From Nonomuraea endophytica (GTDB taxonomy: Bacteria > Actinomycetota > Actinomycetes > Streptosporangiales > Streptosporangiaceae): a DNA stretch of 64,000 bases. Of the stretch, positions 25,977-34,818 are shown piece after piece. A program made the translations under genes and the position numbers. The notes beneath the pieces are model-generated. The model was not told the origin of the DNA, did no database searches, and saw only the letters and a list, made by a program, of their open reading frames with translations. The number at the start of each line of letters is the position of its first letter. Position 1 is the stretch's first letter. The DNA lies in the NCBI RefSeq assembly GCF_014203235.1, contig NZ_JACHIN010000004.1, positions 372,001-436,000 of the forward strand, written 5' to 3'.

Positions 25977-26456
25977 TTAAGTGATGCGCTCGGTTCTGGG
26001 CGCGGCGACGAGAACATAGTCCTTCGTGCACAGCGCCATCGAGCGATCCAGCCGCGCGGCGTTGAAATAGATCTCCGGTACGGCCAGCAGCGCCGGATCC
26101 ACGACCAGCTCCAGGTCCGGACGGTAGGAGAAGGGCAGCACGGTGCCGCTCACGCTCCCGGCCAGCTCCTCGGCCCGTTCCTTGTCGGCGAAGGCCACGT
26201 ACGTGCCTCCGTACAGTGCCTTGACCGCCTGGAGATCGAGCTTGGCGTCGCCCGGGACGACGGCCAGCACGAAGCGCTTCTCCTTCTTGCCGATCTTCAC
26301 CATGACGATCAGGCACTTGGCCGCGTGGCTCACCTCGTTGCCGCGCATCTCGCTGACCAGCTCCGTGCGCCCCTCCGGAGCGTGGTCGATCAGGCGGTAG
26401 CCCGCCCCGGCGGCGTCGAGGTCGGCGATCAGGCGGTCATACAGGGAGGACGTCAT
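25977..26456 (-). CDS. YbaK/aminoacyl-tRNA deacylase domain protein
   Basis: The 159-residue protein has the YbaK/ProX fold used to hydrolyse misacylated tRNA. It shows RLIDHAPEGRTELVSEMRG, the conserved Lys in SHAAKCLIVMVKIG, and a C-terminal FSYRPDLELVVDPALL. The gene lies in a run of small minus-strand enzyme genes and is likely co-transcribed with the hydrolase. The tRNA substrate cannot be assigned. Confidence 0.85.
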   Translation of the reverse strand: MTSSLYDRLIADLDAAGAGYRLIDHAPEGRTELVSEMRGNEVSHAAKCLIVMVKIGKKEKRFVLAVVPGDAKLDLQAVKALYGGTYVAFADKERAEELAGSVSGTVLPFSYRPDLELVVDPALLAVPEIYFNAARLDRSMALCTKDYVLVAAPRTERIT

Positions 26457-26465
26457 CCGCGAACC

Positions 26466-26900
26466 CTACTCCCACGTCCAGAGCGGCACCTCCCTGATCG
26501 GGTGCAGGTCGGCGTCGGTCTTGGCGTGGGAGTTCTGCTGGGCCACGCGGGCGCCGAAGTCGGCGTGCGACTGGACGGCGGCGCGGAAGCGCTCGTCGGC
26601 GAGCAGCCCGGCCTCCTCGAAGGCCTCCATGTAGAGCGTGACGAACCGTTCGCGCTGCTCGTCGGTGATCTCGAGGTCGCGGTGGACGCGGATGATGTGG
26701 TCGAAGCCGAGCTCTTCGGTGAAATGGCCGGGGCCGCCGAAGGACTCGGCGGTGAACCAGGTCAGGTGGTCCACGTGGTGCGGGCGACGCTCGGTGAACA
26801 GGGTCTTCAGCACCGGGTCGGCCAGGACCTTGTCGTAGAAGGAGGCTTCGACGCGGTGCAGTGCCTCGTCGCCGCCGGCGTGCTCGTAGAGAGTGGCCAT
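26466..26900 (-). CDS. Group II truncated haemoglobin
   Basis: The 144-residue globin has the truncated-haemoglobin start TLYEHAGGDEALHRVEASFY, the proximal His region (GFDHIIRVHRDLEIT) and the group-II ending HPIREVPLWTWE. It binds haem and O2/NO and protects against nitrosative or oxidative stress in relatives such as GlbO. It is the last gene of the minus-strand run before a 178-bp divergent gap. Confidence 0.88.
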   Translation of the reverse strand: MATLYEHAGGDEALHRVEASFYDKVLADPVLKTLFTERRPHHVDHLTWFTAESFGGPGHFTEELGFDHIIRVHRDLEITDEQRERFVTLYMEAFEEAGLLADERFRAAVQSHADFGARVAQQNSHAKTDADLHPIREVPLWTWE

Positions 26901-27078
26901 GGTTCGCCATTACAGATCACGGCCACCGGACTGTCCAGATGTATGCTGATGTGGCGCGACAGGGCGCATCCGGTCCGCGGGAAGGGCGAAGCCCACCTGG
27001 TCACGGTGTGTTGTTAGGCCTGACCTCTTTTCCGGTCTGATCATGCGGACGTCAGACGTATACGGAAGGGAGGCCATC

Positions 27079-28533
27079 GTGCCCATCTCTCGTCTTCCCG
27101 ACCATCCGAGCGCGGAAGCGCTGCGCAAACAGGCCAAGACCCTGCTGCGTTACGTACGCGCCGGCGTGCCGGAGGCGCTGGCCATGGTCGAGGAGTTCCA
27201 TCCCCGGCGCCCCAGCGCGCCCAAGCTGGCCGACGCCCAGCTCGTGACCGCCCGCCGCCACGGATTCCCCAGCTGGGGACGGCTGATGAAGCACCTGGAG
27301 ACCGTCGGCCGCTACACCCGCTCGCCGCACGAGGTGCCCGCCACCGATGATCCGGCCACCGAGTTCCTGCGCGTGGCCTGCCTCACCTACGGCGACGACT
27401 ACCCCGGCCGCCTGCGCGAGGCCGACGAGCTGCTCGCCGCCGACCCCGGCCTGGCCACGGCGAACGTCTACACGATGGCCGCCACCGGCTCCGCCACCCC
27501 GCTGCGTGCCGCGCTGGCCGCCGACCCGTCGCTCGCCGCCGCGCAGGGCGGCCCGTTCGGGTGGGAGCCGCTGCTCTACCTGGCCTACGCGCGGCTCAAG
27601 CGGCCCGGCCGGTACGCCGAGGCCGCCCGGATCCTGCTCGACCACGGCGCCGACCCGGACGCCGGGTTCCTGTGGGACGGGCTGCCGTCGCCGTTCACCG
27701 CCCTGACCGGCGCGTTCGGCGGCGGAGAGGGCGACCAGCCGCCGCACCCGAGCGGGCTGGAGCTGGCCCGCGTGCTGCTGGCCGCAGGAGCCGACGCCAA
27801 CGACGCCCAGACCGTCTACAACCTCGGCCTCGGCGGCTCCTGGTCCGACGACACCGCGCACCTGGAGCTGATGCTGGAGTACGGGCTCGGCCGCGGCGAC
27901 GGCGGGCCCTGGCGCGCACGGCTCGGGCACGAGCTTGCCTCGCCCGCCGAACTGCTCAGTGAGGAGCTGGCGACGGCCGCGCTGCGGGGCGGTCCGCGCC
28001 GGGTCAGGCTCCTGCTGGAGTACGGCGTGCCGGTCGATCGGCCGGGGGCGCATCCGGCGTTCGGCGGGCGGACGCCGTACGAGCTGGCGCTTCTCCACGG
28101 CCACCGCGAGGTGGCCGAACTGCTGGCGGCGGCGGGGGCGCGGCGGCCGGAGCTCGGCGAGCTGGAGGCGTTCGCGGCGGCGTGCATGAGCGGCGACGCC
28201 GGCGCGGTCGCCACGTTCGGACCCGAGGTGCTCGCGCGGGCGCTGGCCGAGACGCCCGGCCTGGTGAACCGGGCGGCCGAGCACGGGCGGCCGGACGTGG
28301 TCCGGCTGCTGGCGGGGCTCGGCTTCGACGTCGGGCACCGGGAGCGGAGCACTCCCCTGCACCTGGCGGCCTGGAACGACGACGTGGACACCGTCAAGGC
28401 GCTGCTCGAACTCGGGGCCGACCCGGCGGCGACGGACGACGACCACGACTCGACGCCGCTGGACTGGGCGGAGTACGGGGGCAAGCGGCAGGTGACCGCA
28501 TACCTGAGGATGACATACCCCGGGCTGATGTAA
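27079..28533 (+). CDS. Ankyrin-repeat protein
   Basis: The 484-residue protein starts VPISRLPDHPSAEALRKQAK, a family N-terminus also seen with ankyrin proteins in actinobacteria. Ankyrin units recur, for example ARILLDHGADPDAG, LARVLLAAGADAND and the clear C-terminal pair TPLHLAAWNDDVDTVKALLE and STPLDWAEYGGKRQV. GTG 27079 is placed 7 nt after GGAAGGGAGG, better than the upstream ATG at 27043. It probably mediates protein-protein contacts in the cytoplasm; no catalytic domain is visible. Confidence 0.85.
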   Translation: MPISRLPDHPSAEALRKQAKTLLRYVRAGVPEALAMVEEFHPRRPSAPKLADAQLVTARRHGFPSWGRLMKHLETVGRYTRSPHEVPATDDPATEFLRVACLTYGDDYPGRLREADELLAADPGLATANVYTMAATGSATPLRAALAADPSLAAAQGGPFGWEPLLYLAYARLKRPGRYAEAARILLDHGADPDAGFLWDGLPSPFTALTGAFGGGEGDQPPHPSGLELARVLLAAGADANDAQTVYNLGLGGSWSDDTAHLELMLEYGLGRGDGGPWRARLGHELASPAELLSEELATAALRGGPRRVRLLLEYGVPVDRPGAHPAFGGRTPYELALLHGHREVAELLAAAGARRPELGELEAFAAACMSGDAGAVATFGPEVLARALAETPGLVNRAAEHGRPDVVRLLAGLGFDVGHRERSTPLHLAAWNDDVDTVKALLELGADPAATDDDHDSTPLDWAEYGGKRQVTAYLRMTYPGLM

Positions 28534-28562
28534 TCCCGCCCCCCACCCGGCAGGCTTTCCCC

Positions 28563-29240
28563 ATGAGAATCACCATCATCGCGGTGGTCACCGTGCTGGT
28601 GCTGGCCGTCGGCGGGGTGGCCTGGGCCTACCCGTCGGTGGCCGCCACCGCCTGTCCCGGCTGCTATGGCCTGAGCTCGGCCGGTGACGGCGTCTACGTG
28701 GAGGACGGCGTGCCCGCCGCGCCGGTCCTGGCGACCGTGGCCACCGCCCGACGGCTGGTCGGCGACTTCTACGGCGGCCGGGAGAGCACTCCGCGAGTCC
28801 TCGTGTGCGGCACCGCGCCCTGCTACGCGGGCATAGGCGGCGGCAGGGAGAAGGGCGTGGCGATCCTCAACCGCGCGGTGATGCTGTCACCCGGCGGCCT
28901 CGATCCGGTGATCGCCTCCCACGAGATGGCGCACGTGGAGCTGCACGCGCGGCTGTCCGGGGAGGTGCCGCAGTGGTTCGACGAGGGCCTGGCCGTGGTG
29001 GTCTCCGGCGACCCGCGCTACCTCGGCCCCACCGGCGACCGCTGCCTGGTGGAGCCGTCGGGGCCGCTGCCGGAGACGCTGGAGAATTGGCTGCGGGCGG
29101 CCTCGGCCGATCGGCAGACGTACGCGAAGGCCGCCTGCCAGGTGAGCCGCTGGCTCCTGACCCACGACGGCCGGGACGGAGTCCTCCGCCTGATCGCCAA
29201 GCTCAACGCGGGCGAGCCGTTCACCACGGCCGCCCGCTGA
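28563..29240 (+). CDS. Membrane-anchored or secreted metalloprotease-like protein
   Basis: The 225-residue protein starts with a hydrophobic segment (ITIIAVVTVLVLAVGGVAWA) that is a signal anchor or signal peptide. The catalytic region has HEMAH at residues 120-124 and Glu141 in FDEGLAVVVSG, the gluzincin pattern of the peptidase MA clan. Cys pairs (CPGCYG; VCGTAPCY) may form disulfides. The protein is much shorter than most MA peptidases. It is followed at 27 nt by a small gene. Confidence 0.78.
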   Translation: MRITIIAVVTVLVLAVGGVAWAYPSVAATACPGCYGLSSAGDGVYVEDGVPAAPVLATVATARRLVGDFYGGRESTPRVLVCGTAPCYAGIGGGREKGVAILNRAVMLSPGGLDPVIASHEMAHVELHARLSGEVPQWFDEGLAVVVSGDPRYLGPTGDRCLVEPSGPLPETLENWLRAASADRQTYAKAACQVSRWLLTHDGRDGVLRLIAKLNAGEPFTTAAR

Positions 29241-29267
29241 CCTGACCCACCAGAAGAAAGGCACGCG

Positions 29268-29573
29268 ATGACCCAGTCCTTCGGCAACCAGCCCGCATTC
29301 CGGCAGACCCCGTTCACCCCGGAGGAAAAGGCCAGAAGCGAGGCCAACTTCTCCCCCTTCGTCGCCCAGCAACTCATCTCCCACGGCCGCTTCCAGGTGG
29401 CGGCCGACAACCCGGACCTGGTGGAGCTGTTCCAGAACGTGGCCCGCCGGGTGAGCGACATGCTCGGCCAACGCGTGGTCAGCTACTCCAACGGCAGATA
29501 CCTCATCATCACCTTCGCCGACCAATCCCCCACCACCACCCAAGACGCCCCCACCCGCGACCCTCACCCCTGA
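29268..29573 (+). CDS. Conserved small hypothetical protein
   Basis: The 101-residue protein has GAAAGG before its ATG and normal codon bias. The centre, SPFVAQQLISHGRFQVAADN and VSDMLGQRVVSYSNGRYLII, suggests a compact helical then beta fold with a disordered Thr/Pro tail. No motif names it. It may be co-transcribed with the metalloprotease-like gene 27 bp upstream. Confidence 0.65.
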   Translation: MTQSFGNQPAFRQTPFTPEEKARSEANFSPFVAQQLISHGRFQVAADNPDLVELFQNVARRVSDMLGQRVVSYSNGRYLIITFADQSPTTTQDAPTRDPHP

Positions 29574-29769
29574 CCCGCTACCCCGGCCCTGACCTGACCA
29601 TCAGCCCCGCCTGTGGCTCCACATGCGCATGCCGGGTTGGGTGGCCTGGCTGGTCGGATCGTCCGCAGCTTCGCTGACCGGAGGATCTGCGCGGATCCCG
29701 CAGCACAGGCACGCCCAGACGCCTCCGTGAGGCTCTTGACCTGCTCGATCCTCCGGGATTTCTGGAGGG

Positions 29770-31350
29770 TTAGGCGCCTTTGGAGAGGAGGGTGGTGATG
29801 GCGGTGCGGAGGGCTGGGGCGGTGGCGTCGCCGAAGGGGCCCTCGGGGTAGTCGACGACCCAGACGTGGAGCATTTCGGGGGTGGAAGGGAGCTTCGCGG
29901 TGCCCTTGGGGCAGGTGCCGTCCGGGTCCAGGACGGCCACGCCGCCGCCGGGCAGCCCGCAGAGGTCGTCGTGGGCGTGCCAGTGCGTGAGGGAGCCGCC
30001 GATTCTGGGGCCCTGGGCACCCGGAGGCATGATGTACATCGCGCCCAGCAGGATGCTGCCGCCGCTCGGCTTGCGGTAGTAGACCAGTGCTTCGGGGCGG
30101 GTGGGGTCGAGCACCCGGTCGTCCATGATCCACGCCATCTTGGTGAGGTGAACGACGCCGCCGGTGTCGATCGACTCCGCGAACCCGGCCTTCGTGGCCG
30201 CCGCCAACGTGGGCCACCGCTTGGGCAACTCCCGCTTGGCCGCCGCCACGGCCAGGTCCGCGGCCGCCCGCTCACCCTCACTCGGCGGCACCACCGGCCC
30301 CTGGTCACCATGCTTGTGCCCACCGGCATCCTGCTGGTCAGTGCCCGTGCTCGGGCCGGTCCCGGACTGCGTGCCCGTGCTCTGGCCTGGGTCCGTGCTG
30401 GTGCTCTGGCCTGGGTCCGTGCTGGTGTTCTGGCCCTGGCCGGTGCCGTGCTGGTGTCCGGCCGCCGCGGTGGTGTCCGCCGAGTTCGCGGGTACGGCGT
30501 GGCCGTGGGAGCCGAAGACGGGCAGGAAGACCGTCCCGACCGCGACCACCACCAACCCGGCCACCACTCCAGCCCCGATCCGCCTCGACCGGCTGGGAAC
30601 GGCCTGGCGCGCGGTCCTGTCCAGCAAGGCGAGGGCGCAGCAGACCAGGACGATCTCCAGGACGGTGGCCAGCACATCCGGAGCACCCACAGCCTCCGGC
30701 CGCCCCGCCCCAGGACCGAAGGGGACGCCGAGGGTGCGGCTGACTCCCCACAGAGCCACAATGGCCGCATTGCCCACGATCCCGGCCAGCAGCACGGACC
30801 GCGCGGGGCGAAGCAGCACCACGGCTGCCCACAACACCTGCGCCCATCCGGCCACCGCGAAGAACACCCCATGCCGCCAGTCCAGCGCGAAGTGCTCCCC
30901 CATCGCCGCGAAATGCATAGCCCCCGCTCCGGCCGACAACGCCGCAAGCACCACCAGCCTCCCCGGCACCTCCGCCCCCACCGGCACCCCCGCCCCGGAC
31001 GCCGTCACGCCCTCGGACGGCTGCGACTGCCCACCTGCGGAAGCCGCCGCGCCAGCGGATGACTCCGATTGCCCGCCCAGGGCAGACGCCGCGCCGCCGG
31101 GCGGCTCCGGCTGCGTGCTCGCGGACGGCGCGACGCCGTCGGCCCGCGCCGGTTGCGCGCCTGCCGAAGACACTGCGCCGACGGGCAGGTGCGGGTGTAC
31201 GCTCGCGGGCTGCTCCACGGCCTCTGGTTGCTTCGGTGTTGGGCCCGTGGATGACGCTGTGCCCATCGGTGAGTCCGCTAAAGGTGGGTCCGTGGCAGGT
31301 GGGGCGTCCGGGGGTTGGGCGGACGTCGCTGGGTCTGGGGTGGGGGGCAT
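29770..31350 (-). CDS. Multi-domain membrane protein of unknown function
   Basis: The 526-residue protein has a 125-residue Pro/Ala/Ser-rich N-terminus, about five transmembrane helices (residues 130-290), a Ser/Thr/Gly repeat linker with DPGQSTST units, and a C-terminal domain of about 160 residues. That domain includes LTHWHAHDDLCGLPG and LHVWVVDYPEGPF, conserved-looking and possibly metal-binding. GCGAGG lies 5 nt before ATG 31350. I do not recognise the family. Confidence 0.7.
   Translation of the reverse strand: MPPTPDPATSAQPPDAPPATDPPLADSPMGTASSTGPTPKQPEAVEQPASVHPHLPVGAVSSAGAQPARADGVAPSASTQPEPPGGAASALGGQSESSAGAAASAGGQSQPSEGVTASGAGVPVGAEVPGRLVVLAALSAGAGAMHFAAMGEHFALDWRHGVFFAVAGWAQVLWAAVVLLRPARSVLLAGIVGNAAIVALWGVSRTLGVPFGPGAGRPEAVGAPDVLATVLEIVLVCCALALLDRTARQAVPSRSRRIGAGVVAGLVVVAVGTVFLPVFGSHGHAVPANSADTTAAAGHQHGTGQGQNTSTDPGQSTSTDPGQSTGTQSGTGPSTGTDQQDAGGHKHGDQGPVVPPSEGERAAADLAVAAAKRELPKRWPTLAAATKAGFAESIDTGGVVHLTKMAWIMDDRVLDPTRPEALVYYRKPSGGSILLGAMYIMPPGAQGPRIGGSLTHWHAHDDLCGLPGGGVAVLDPDGTCPKGTAKLPSTPEMLHVWVVDYPEGPFGDATAPALRTAITTLLSKGA
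30377..30436 (-). repeat. 24-bp tandem repeat in the membrane-protein linker
   Basis: Two perfect 24-bp units beginning GTGCTCTGGCCTGGG (plus strand, 30377-30400 and 30401-30424) and a third partial, diverged unit. They encode the TDPGQSTS linker between membrane and C-terminal domains. The unit length keeps the frame. Confidence 0.85.
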
Positions 31351-31555
31351 GGCGGCCTCGCTCCGCTGGCGGCTGACAGGGGTTTGGGCCGATTATGCAC
31401 GCCCGATCCCACCGTCCACAGACCCAGTTACGAGCCAGGCACACGTTTTCGTGAGGGAGACACGGGGGCACGTAAGAGAAGGGGATAGTGGGCGATCATG
31501 CAGGTCACACCGTAGGATGGGATTGGCTAGTTAACTGGTAGGGAATAGGGGAGTT

Positions 31556-32599
31556 ATGTACGCCACCGCGACCATCGTCAAGCCGCTCCCCCCAGAGCTG
31601 TTCAGGACGCACGGCGCGAGCGCGGAGATGCGCTGGGACGCCATGGCGGGCCAGGGTTTCCACACCCCCACCGACCGCTTCTTCGTCCGCAACCACACCT
31701 TCACCCCGTCCATCGACCCCGCCACCTGGCAACTGGCCATCCACGGAGACGGTGTGCGATGTCCGGGGGCGTACACCTATGACCAGTTGCGCGCCATGCC
31801 GGCCCGGACCCTGGACGCGGCGATCGAGTGCGCGGGCAACGGGCGCCGTTTCTATGGCACCCAGCAGGGCGAGCCCGCCCCCGGCACGCAGTGGGGGCTC
31901 GGTGCGATCGGGGTGGCGCGCTGGCGCGGGGTGCCCCTGCGGTATCTGCTGGAGCGTTCGGACATCTCCGCCAGAGCCGTGGACGTGCTGCCGACCGGAC
32001 TCGACGCCCCCTTCGAGCACCACGGCCACGTACGCCGCCCCCTGCCCGTCGACAAGGCCATGGACGACGTCCTGGTGGCCTACGAGATGAACGGCCGCCC
32101 CCTCCCGCCCGACCACGGATTCCCGGTACGCCTGGTGGTGCCGGGATGGGTGGGAATCGCGTCCATCAAATGGCTGGGAGATATCGAAGTGGCCACGCGG
32201 GAATTGTTCACGCCGTGGAACACGGAGTTCTACCGCGACGTCACGGTGAATCCGGTGAAAAGCGCGCTGGAACTCGGCTGGAACGCGCGGGTGCCGTTCG
32301 GCAGGCCGCAACTGCTGCGCGGCCGTTCGTGGTCGGGCCGCGGCCGGGTGGTTAAAGTCGAGGTGAGCTTCGACGATGGCCGGACCTGGCGGCGGGCGGA
32401 GCATCGCGGCCCGCACCTGGTCAGCGCCTGGTTGCCCTGGCACATCACGTGGGTGCCGAGGCGTCTGGGCGAGCGGTCGATCCTCGTCAGGGCCACCGAC
32501 GCGAGCGGCGCGACGCAGCAGCTGAAAAGGCCGCAGCACGCGTTCGGTTATCACTTCGACGCCGCGGTAAGACACCCCATTTCCGTCATCCATGGATAG
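31556..32599 (+). CDS. Sulfite-oxidase-family molybdopterin oxidoreductase
   Basis: The 347-residue protein has the oxidoreductase molybdopterin-binding fold. Cys92 in ECAGNGRRF is the likely Mo ligand, and GVARWRGVPLRYLLE and VVPGWVGIASIKWL line the cofactor. The last third, with VKVEVSFDDGRTWRRAE, is the Mo-co dimerisation domain. No Tat signal or haem domain is present, so it is probably cytoplasmic. The RBS is ATAGGGGAG. It is divergent from the large membrane protein. Confidence 0.88.
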   Translation: MYATATIVKPLPPELFRTHGASAEMRWDAMAGQGFHTPTDRFFVRNHTFTPSIDPATWQLAIHGDGVRCPGAYTYDQLRAMPARTLDAAIECAGNGRRFYGTQQGEPAPGTQWGLGAIGVARWRGVPLRYLLERSDISARAVDVLPTGLDAPFEHHGHVRRPLPVDKAMDDVLVAYEMNGRPLPPDHGFPVRLVVPGWVGIASIKWLGDIEVATRELFTPWNTEFYRDVTVNPVKSALELGWNARVPFGRPQLLRGRSWSGRGRVVKVEVSFDDGRTWRRAEHRGPHLVSAWLPWHITWVPRRLGERSILVRATDASGATQQLKRPQHAFGYHFDAAVRHPISVIHG

Positions 32600-32733
32600 A
32601 TAATTGTCACCGAGTCGCTGAGCTGCGGGTCCGCGCGGAGCATCCGAATTCATCTGTAAGACTCTCGCGGAAACGTCCCGGAAACCCCGCGATGTGAAGC
32701 TGACCTCGAATCGAACACCCGGGAGAAGAGCCG

Positions 32734-34209
32734 ATGCGCCAGCTGACCGCACTCGACGCGCAGTTCCTCAACGCCGAGTCAGCGACGACCTCCGCCCACG
32801 TGGCGGGGCTGGCCATCCTCGACCCGCTCGGCGGCGTCCTGGACCGCGAGACGCTCGCCGCGCTGCTGCGCGAGCGCATGCACCTGTCGCCCGCGCTGGG
32901 CCTGCGGCTGAGCGAGGTGCCGTTCGGCCTCGATCATCCCTACTGGGAGCCCGACCCGGCGTTCGACCTGGCGAACCACCTGTTCGAGACGGAGGTGGCC
33001 GCGCCCGGAGGCGAGTACCAGCTGGCGGACGCGGTCGCCCGCATCCACGCCCGGCAGCTCGACCGGAGCCGGCCGCTCTGGGAGATGCACCTGCTGCGCG
33101 GCCTGGCCGGCGGCAGGGTCGCGGTCTACACGAAGGTCCACCACGCGGCCATCGACGGCGTCTCGGGCGCGGAGACGCTCGCCGCCCTGCTCGACCTCTC
33201 GCCGGAGCCGCGGGTGATCGACGTCACGCCGCCACCGGCCGAGCGGGGTCCGAGTCTGGCGGGCATGTTGTACGGCGCCGCCGTACGCACCGCCACACAC
33301 CCCGTGCGCGCCCTGGGCTCACTCGCCAGGGCGGCGGCCGAGCTCGACGCGATCCCCCTGGCGGCGGGGCTGCCCGGTGCGCGGCAGATCGCGCAGGCGG
33401 CCAGGCTCGTCGCCGGCGACCGGCGGCCGCGGCCGGAGTTGCCCGGCCTGAACGTGCCGCGCACGCCGTTCAACGGGCCGATCAGCGCCGAGCGGCGGCT
33501 GTCGTTCGGCTCGGTGCCGCTCAAGGACGTGAAGGACGTCGCCAAGAGGCACGGCATGAGCGTGAACGACGTGGTCATGGCGCTGTGCGCGGGCGCGCTG
33601 CGGACCTGGCTGCGGGATCGGGACGCGCTGCCCGAGGAGCCGCTGATCGCGGCGGTGCCCGTGGCGGTGCGGACGACCGGCGCCCGGCAGCTGGTCGGCA
33701 ACCACATCTCGGCCATGGTCACGCCGCTGGCGACGAACGTGGCCGACCGGCACGCGCGGCTGCACGCGACCCGTTCCATGATGCGCACGGCCAAGCGGCG
33801 TTTCGCCGCGGCCTCGTCGAGCTGGCTGCACGAGTTGTGCTCGCTGCTGCCACCGCCGGTGACCCGGCTGGCCTCCCCGGCGATCTTCCGGCTGGCGTCG
33901 GTGGCCTGCCCGCCGATCAACCTGATCATCAGCAACGTGCCGGGCCCGCAGTTCCCGCTGTATCTGTGCGGGGCGAGGGTGCTGTCGTACTACCCGATCT
34001 CGGTGCTGACCGACCTGAGCGGCGGGGTGAACATCACCTGCTTCTCCTACGACGGCATGCTCGACTTCGGCGTCGTGGCCTGCCCGGAGCGGCTGGACGA
34101 CGTCTGGTCGCTGCTGCGCCACCTGCGCGCCGCGCTGGACGAGCTGCTAGATGAGCGAGTGGGCGATGAGCTCGGCGACGGCGTCGGGGTCGATCTGGTG
34201 TCCGGTTAG
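32734..34209 (+). CDS. Wax ester synthase/diacylglycerol acyltransferase (WS/DGAT)
   Basis: The 491-residue protein starts RQLTALDAQFLNAES and has the catalytic HHAAIDG motif at residues 136-142. The C-terminal DUF1298 part includes ISNVPGPQFPLYLCG. WS/DGATs esterify diacylglycerol or fatty alcohol with acyl-CoA and make storage lipid in actinobacteria. GGGAGAAG precedes the ATG. The last 63 bp are antisense to the end of the TetR gene at 34147, and its final residues are likely non-conserved. Confidence 0.9.
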   Translation: MRQLTALDAQFLNAESATTSAHVAGLAILDPLGGVLDRETLAALLRERMHLSPALGLRLSEVPFGLDHPYWEPDPAFDLANHLFETEVAAPGGEYQLADAVARIHARQLDRSRPLWEMHLLRGLAGGRVAVYTKVHHAAIDGVSGAETLAALLDLSPEPRVIDVTPPPAERGPSLAGMLYGAAVRTATHPVRALGSLARAAAELDAIPLAAGLPGARQIAQAARLVAGDRRPRPELPGLNVPRTPFNGPISAERRLSFGSVPLKDVKDVAKRHGMSVNDVVMALCAGALRTWLRDRDALPEEPLIAAVPVAVRTTGARQLVGNHISAMVTPLATNVADRHARLHATRSMMRTAKRRFAAASSSWLHELCSLLPPPVTRLASPAIFRLASVACPPINLIISNVPGPQFPLYLCGARVLSYYPISVLTDLSGGVNITCFSYDGMLDFGVVACPERLDDVWSLLRHLRAALDELLDERVGDELGDGVGVDLVSG

Positions 34210-34692
34210 CTGGCAGAGGTTTTCCTGGTAGAGCAGGACGGCGGCGAACGTGGCCGCCGCCACCTCCAGCCGCGCGCTCTCGCCGCGCCGGCCGGGCAGG
34301 GCGAGTTCGAGCGCGAACCTGGAGCGCCTGATCAGCTCGCCGTTGAGCCGCCCGAGGCGTTCCTTGACCGAGCGGTGGGTGTCGGCCTCGCGGAACAGGA
34401 TGCGCCGCATCGCCGGTGAGGCGCGCAGCGGCAGCCTGCGGGCCAGCTTGGACAGCGTGCCGGCCGGATCGCCCGGCACGGCGTCGACTTCCTTCGTCTC
34501 CTCCACGAGCGTGCGCTCGTCGATCAGTGCCACCAGCACGTCGATCTTGCGCGGGAAGTAGTGGAAGACCAGTCCTTTGGGCACCCGCGCCAGCTTGGCG
34601 ATGACCGCGGTAGGGGTGGCCTCGTAGCCACCGCCCGCGAACAACTCCTCGGCCGCGTCCAGGATGCGCGTGCGCGCGTCACCGATCACCAC
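34147..34692 (-). CDS. TetR family regulator
   Basis: The 181-residue protein has a TetR HTH: ARTRILDAAEELFAGGGYEA, then VIAKLARVPKGLVFHYFPRK. The C-terminal domain is helical and Arg/Glu-rich. It starts at a GTG GTG pair (34692 or 34689) without a ribosome binding site, so it may be leaderless. It faces the WS/DGAT gene tail to tail and is divergent from a second TetR gene. Either the WS/DGAT or the MFS unit could be its target. Confidence 0.85.
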   Translation of the reverse strand: MVIGDARTRILDAAEELFAGGGYEATPTAVIAKLARVPKGLVFHYFPRKIDVLVALIDERTLVEETKEVDAVPGDPAGTLSKLARRLPLRASPAMRRILFREADTHRSVKERLGRLNGELIRRSRFALELALPGRRGESARLEVAAATFAAVLLYQENLCQLTGHQIDPDAVAELIAHSLI

Positions 34693-34763
34693 AGCCGAAC
34701 GATATCGCCACGGCTGACACGCTGGCCATGCCGTACAGGAGAGATCACCGTACATCCCCCGTC

Positions 34764-34801
34764 GTACAGTGATGTACTATTTGAGACATTAATGTCGCAA
34801 A
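34764..34801. promoter_or_regulatory. Palindromic operators between two TetR genes
   Basis: A 22-bp near-perfect palindrome at 34780-34801 reads TTTGAGACATT then AATGTCGCAAA, with one mismatched pair. Upstream GTACA-gtga-TGTAC (34764-34777) is a perfect 5-bp inverted repeat, and another GTACA lies at 34750. A -10-like TACTAT (34775-34780) precedes the palindrome, so binding there would block transcription of the TetR-MFS operon. The pair of sites suits the two TetR regulators that flank the gap. Confidence 0.75.
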
Positions 34802-34818
34802 CAAGACGAGGGTGTGTG

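Noticed and set aside
30361..30440. Short tandem repeats considered as a CRISPR array
   Set aside because: Units are contiguous without spacers and encode a protein linker.
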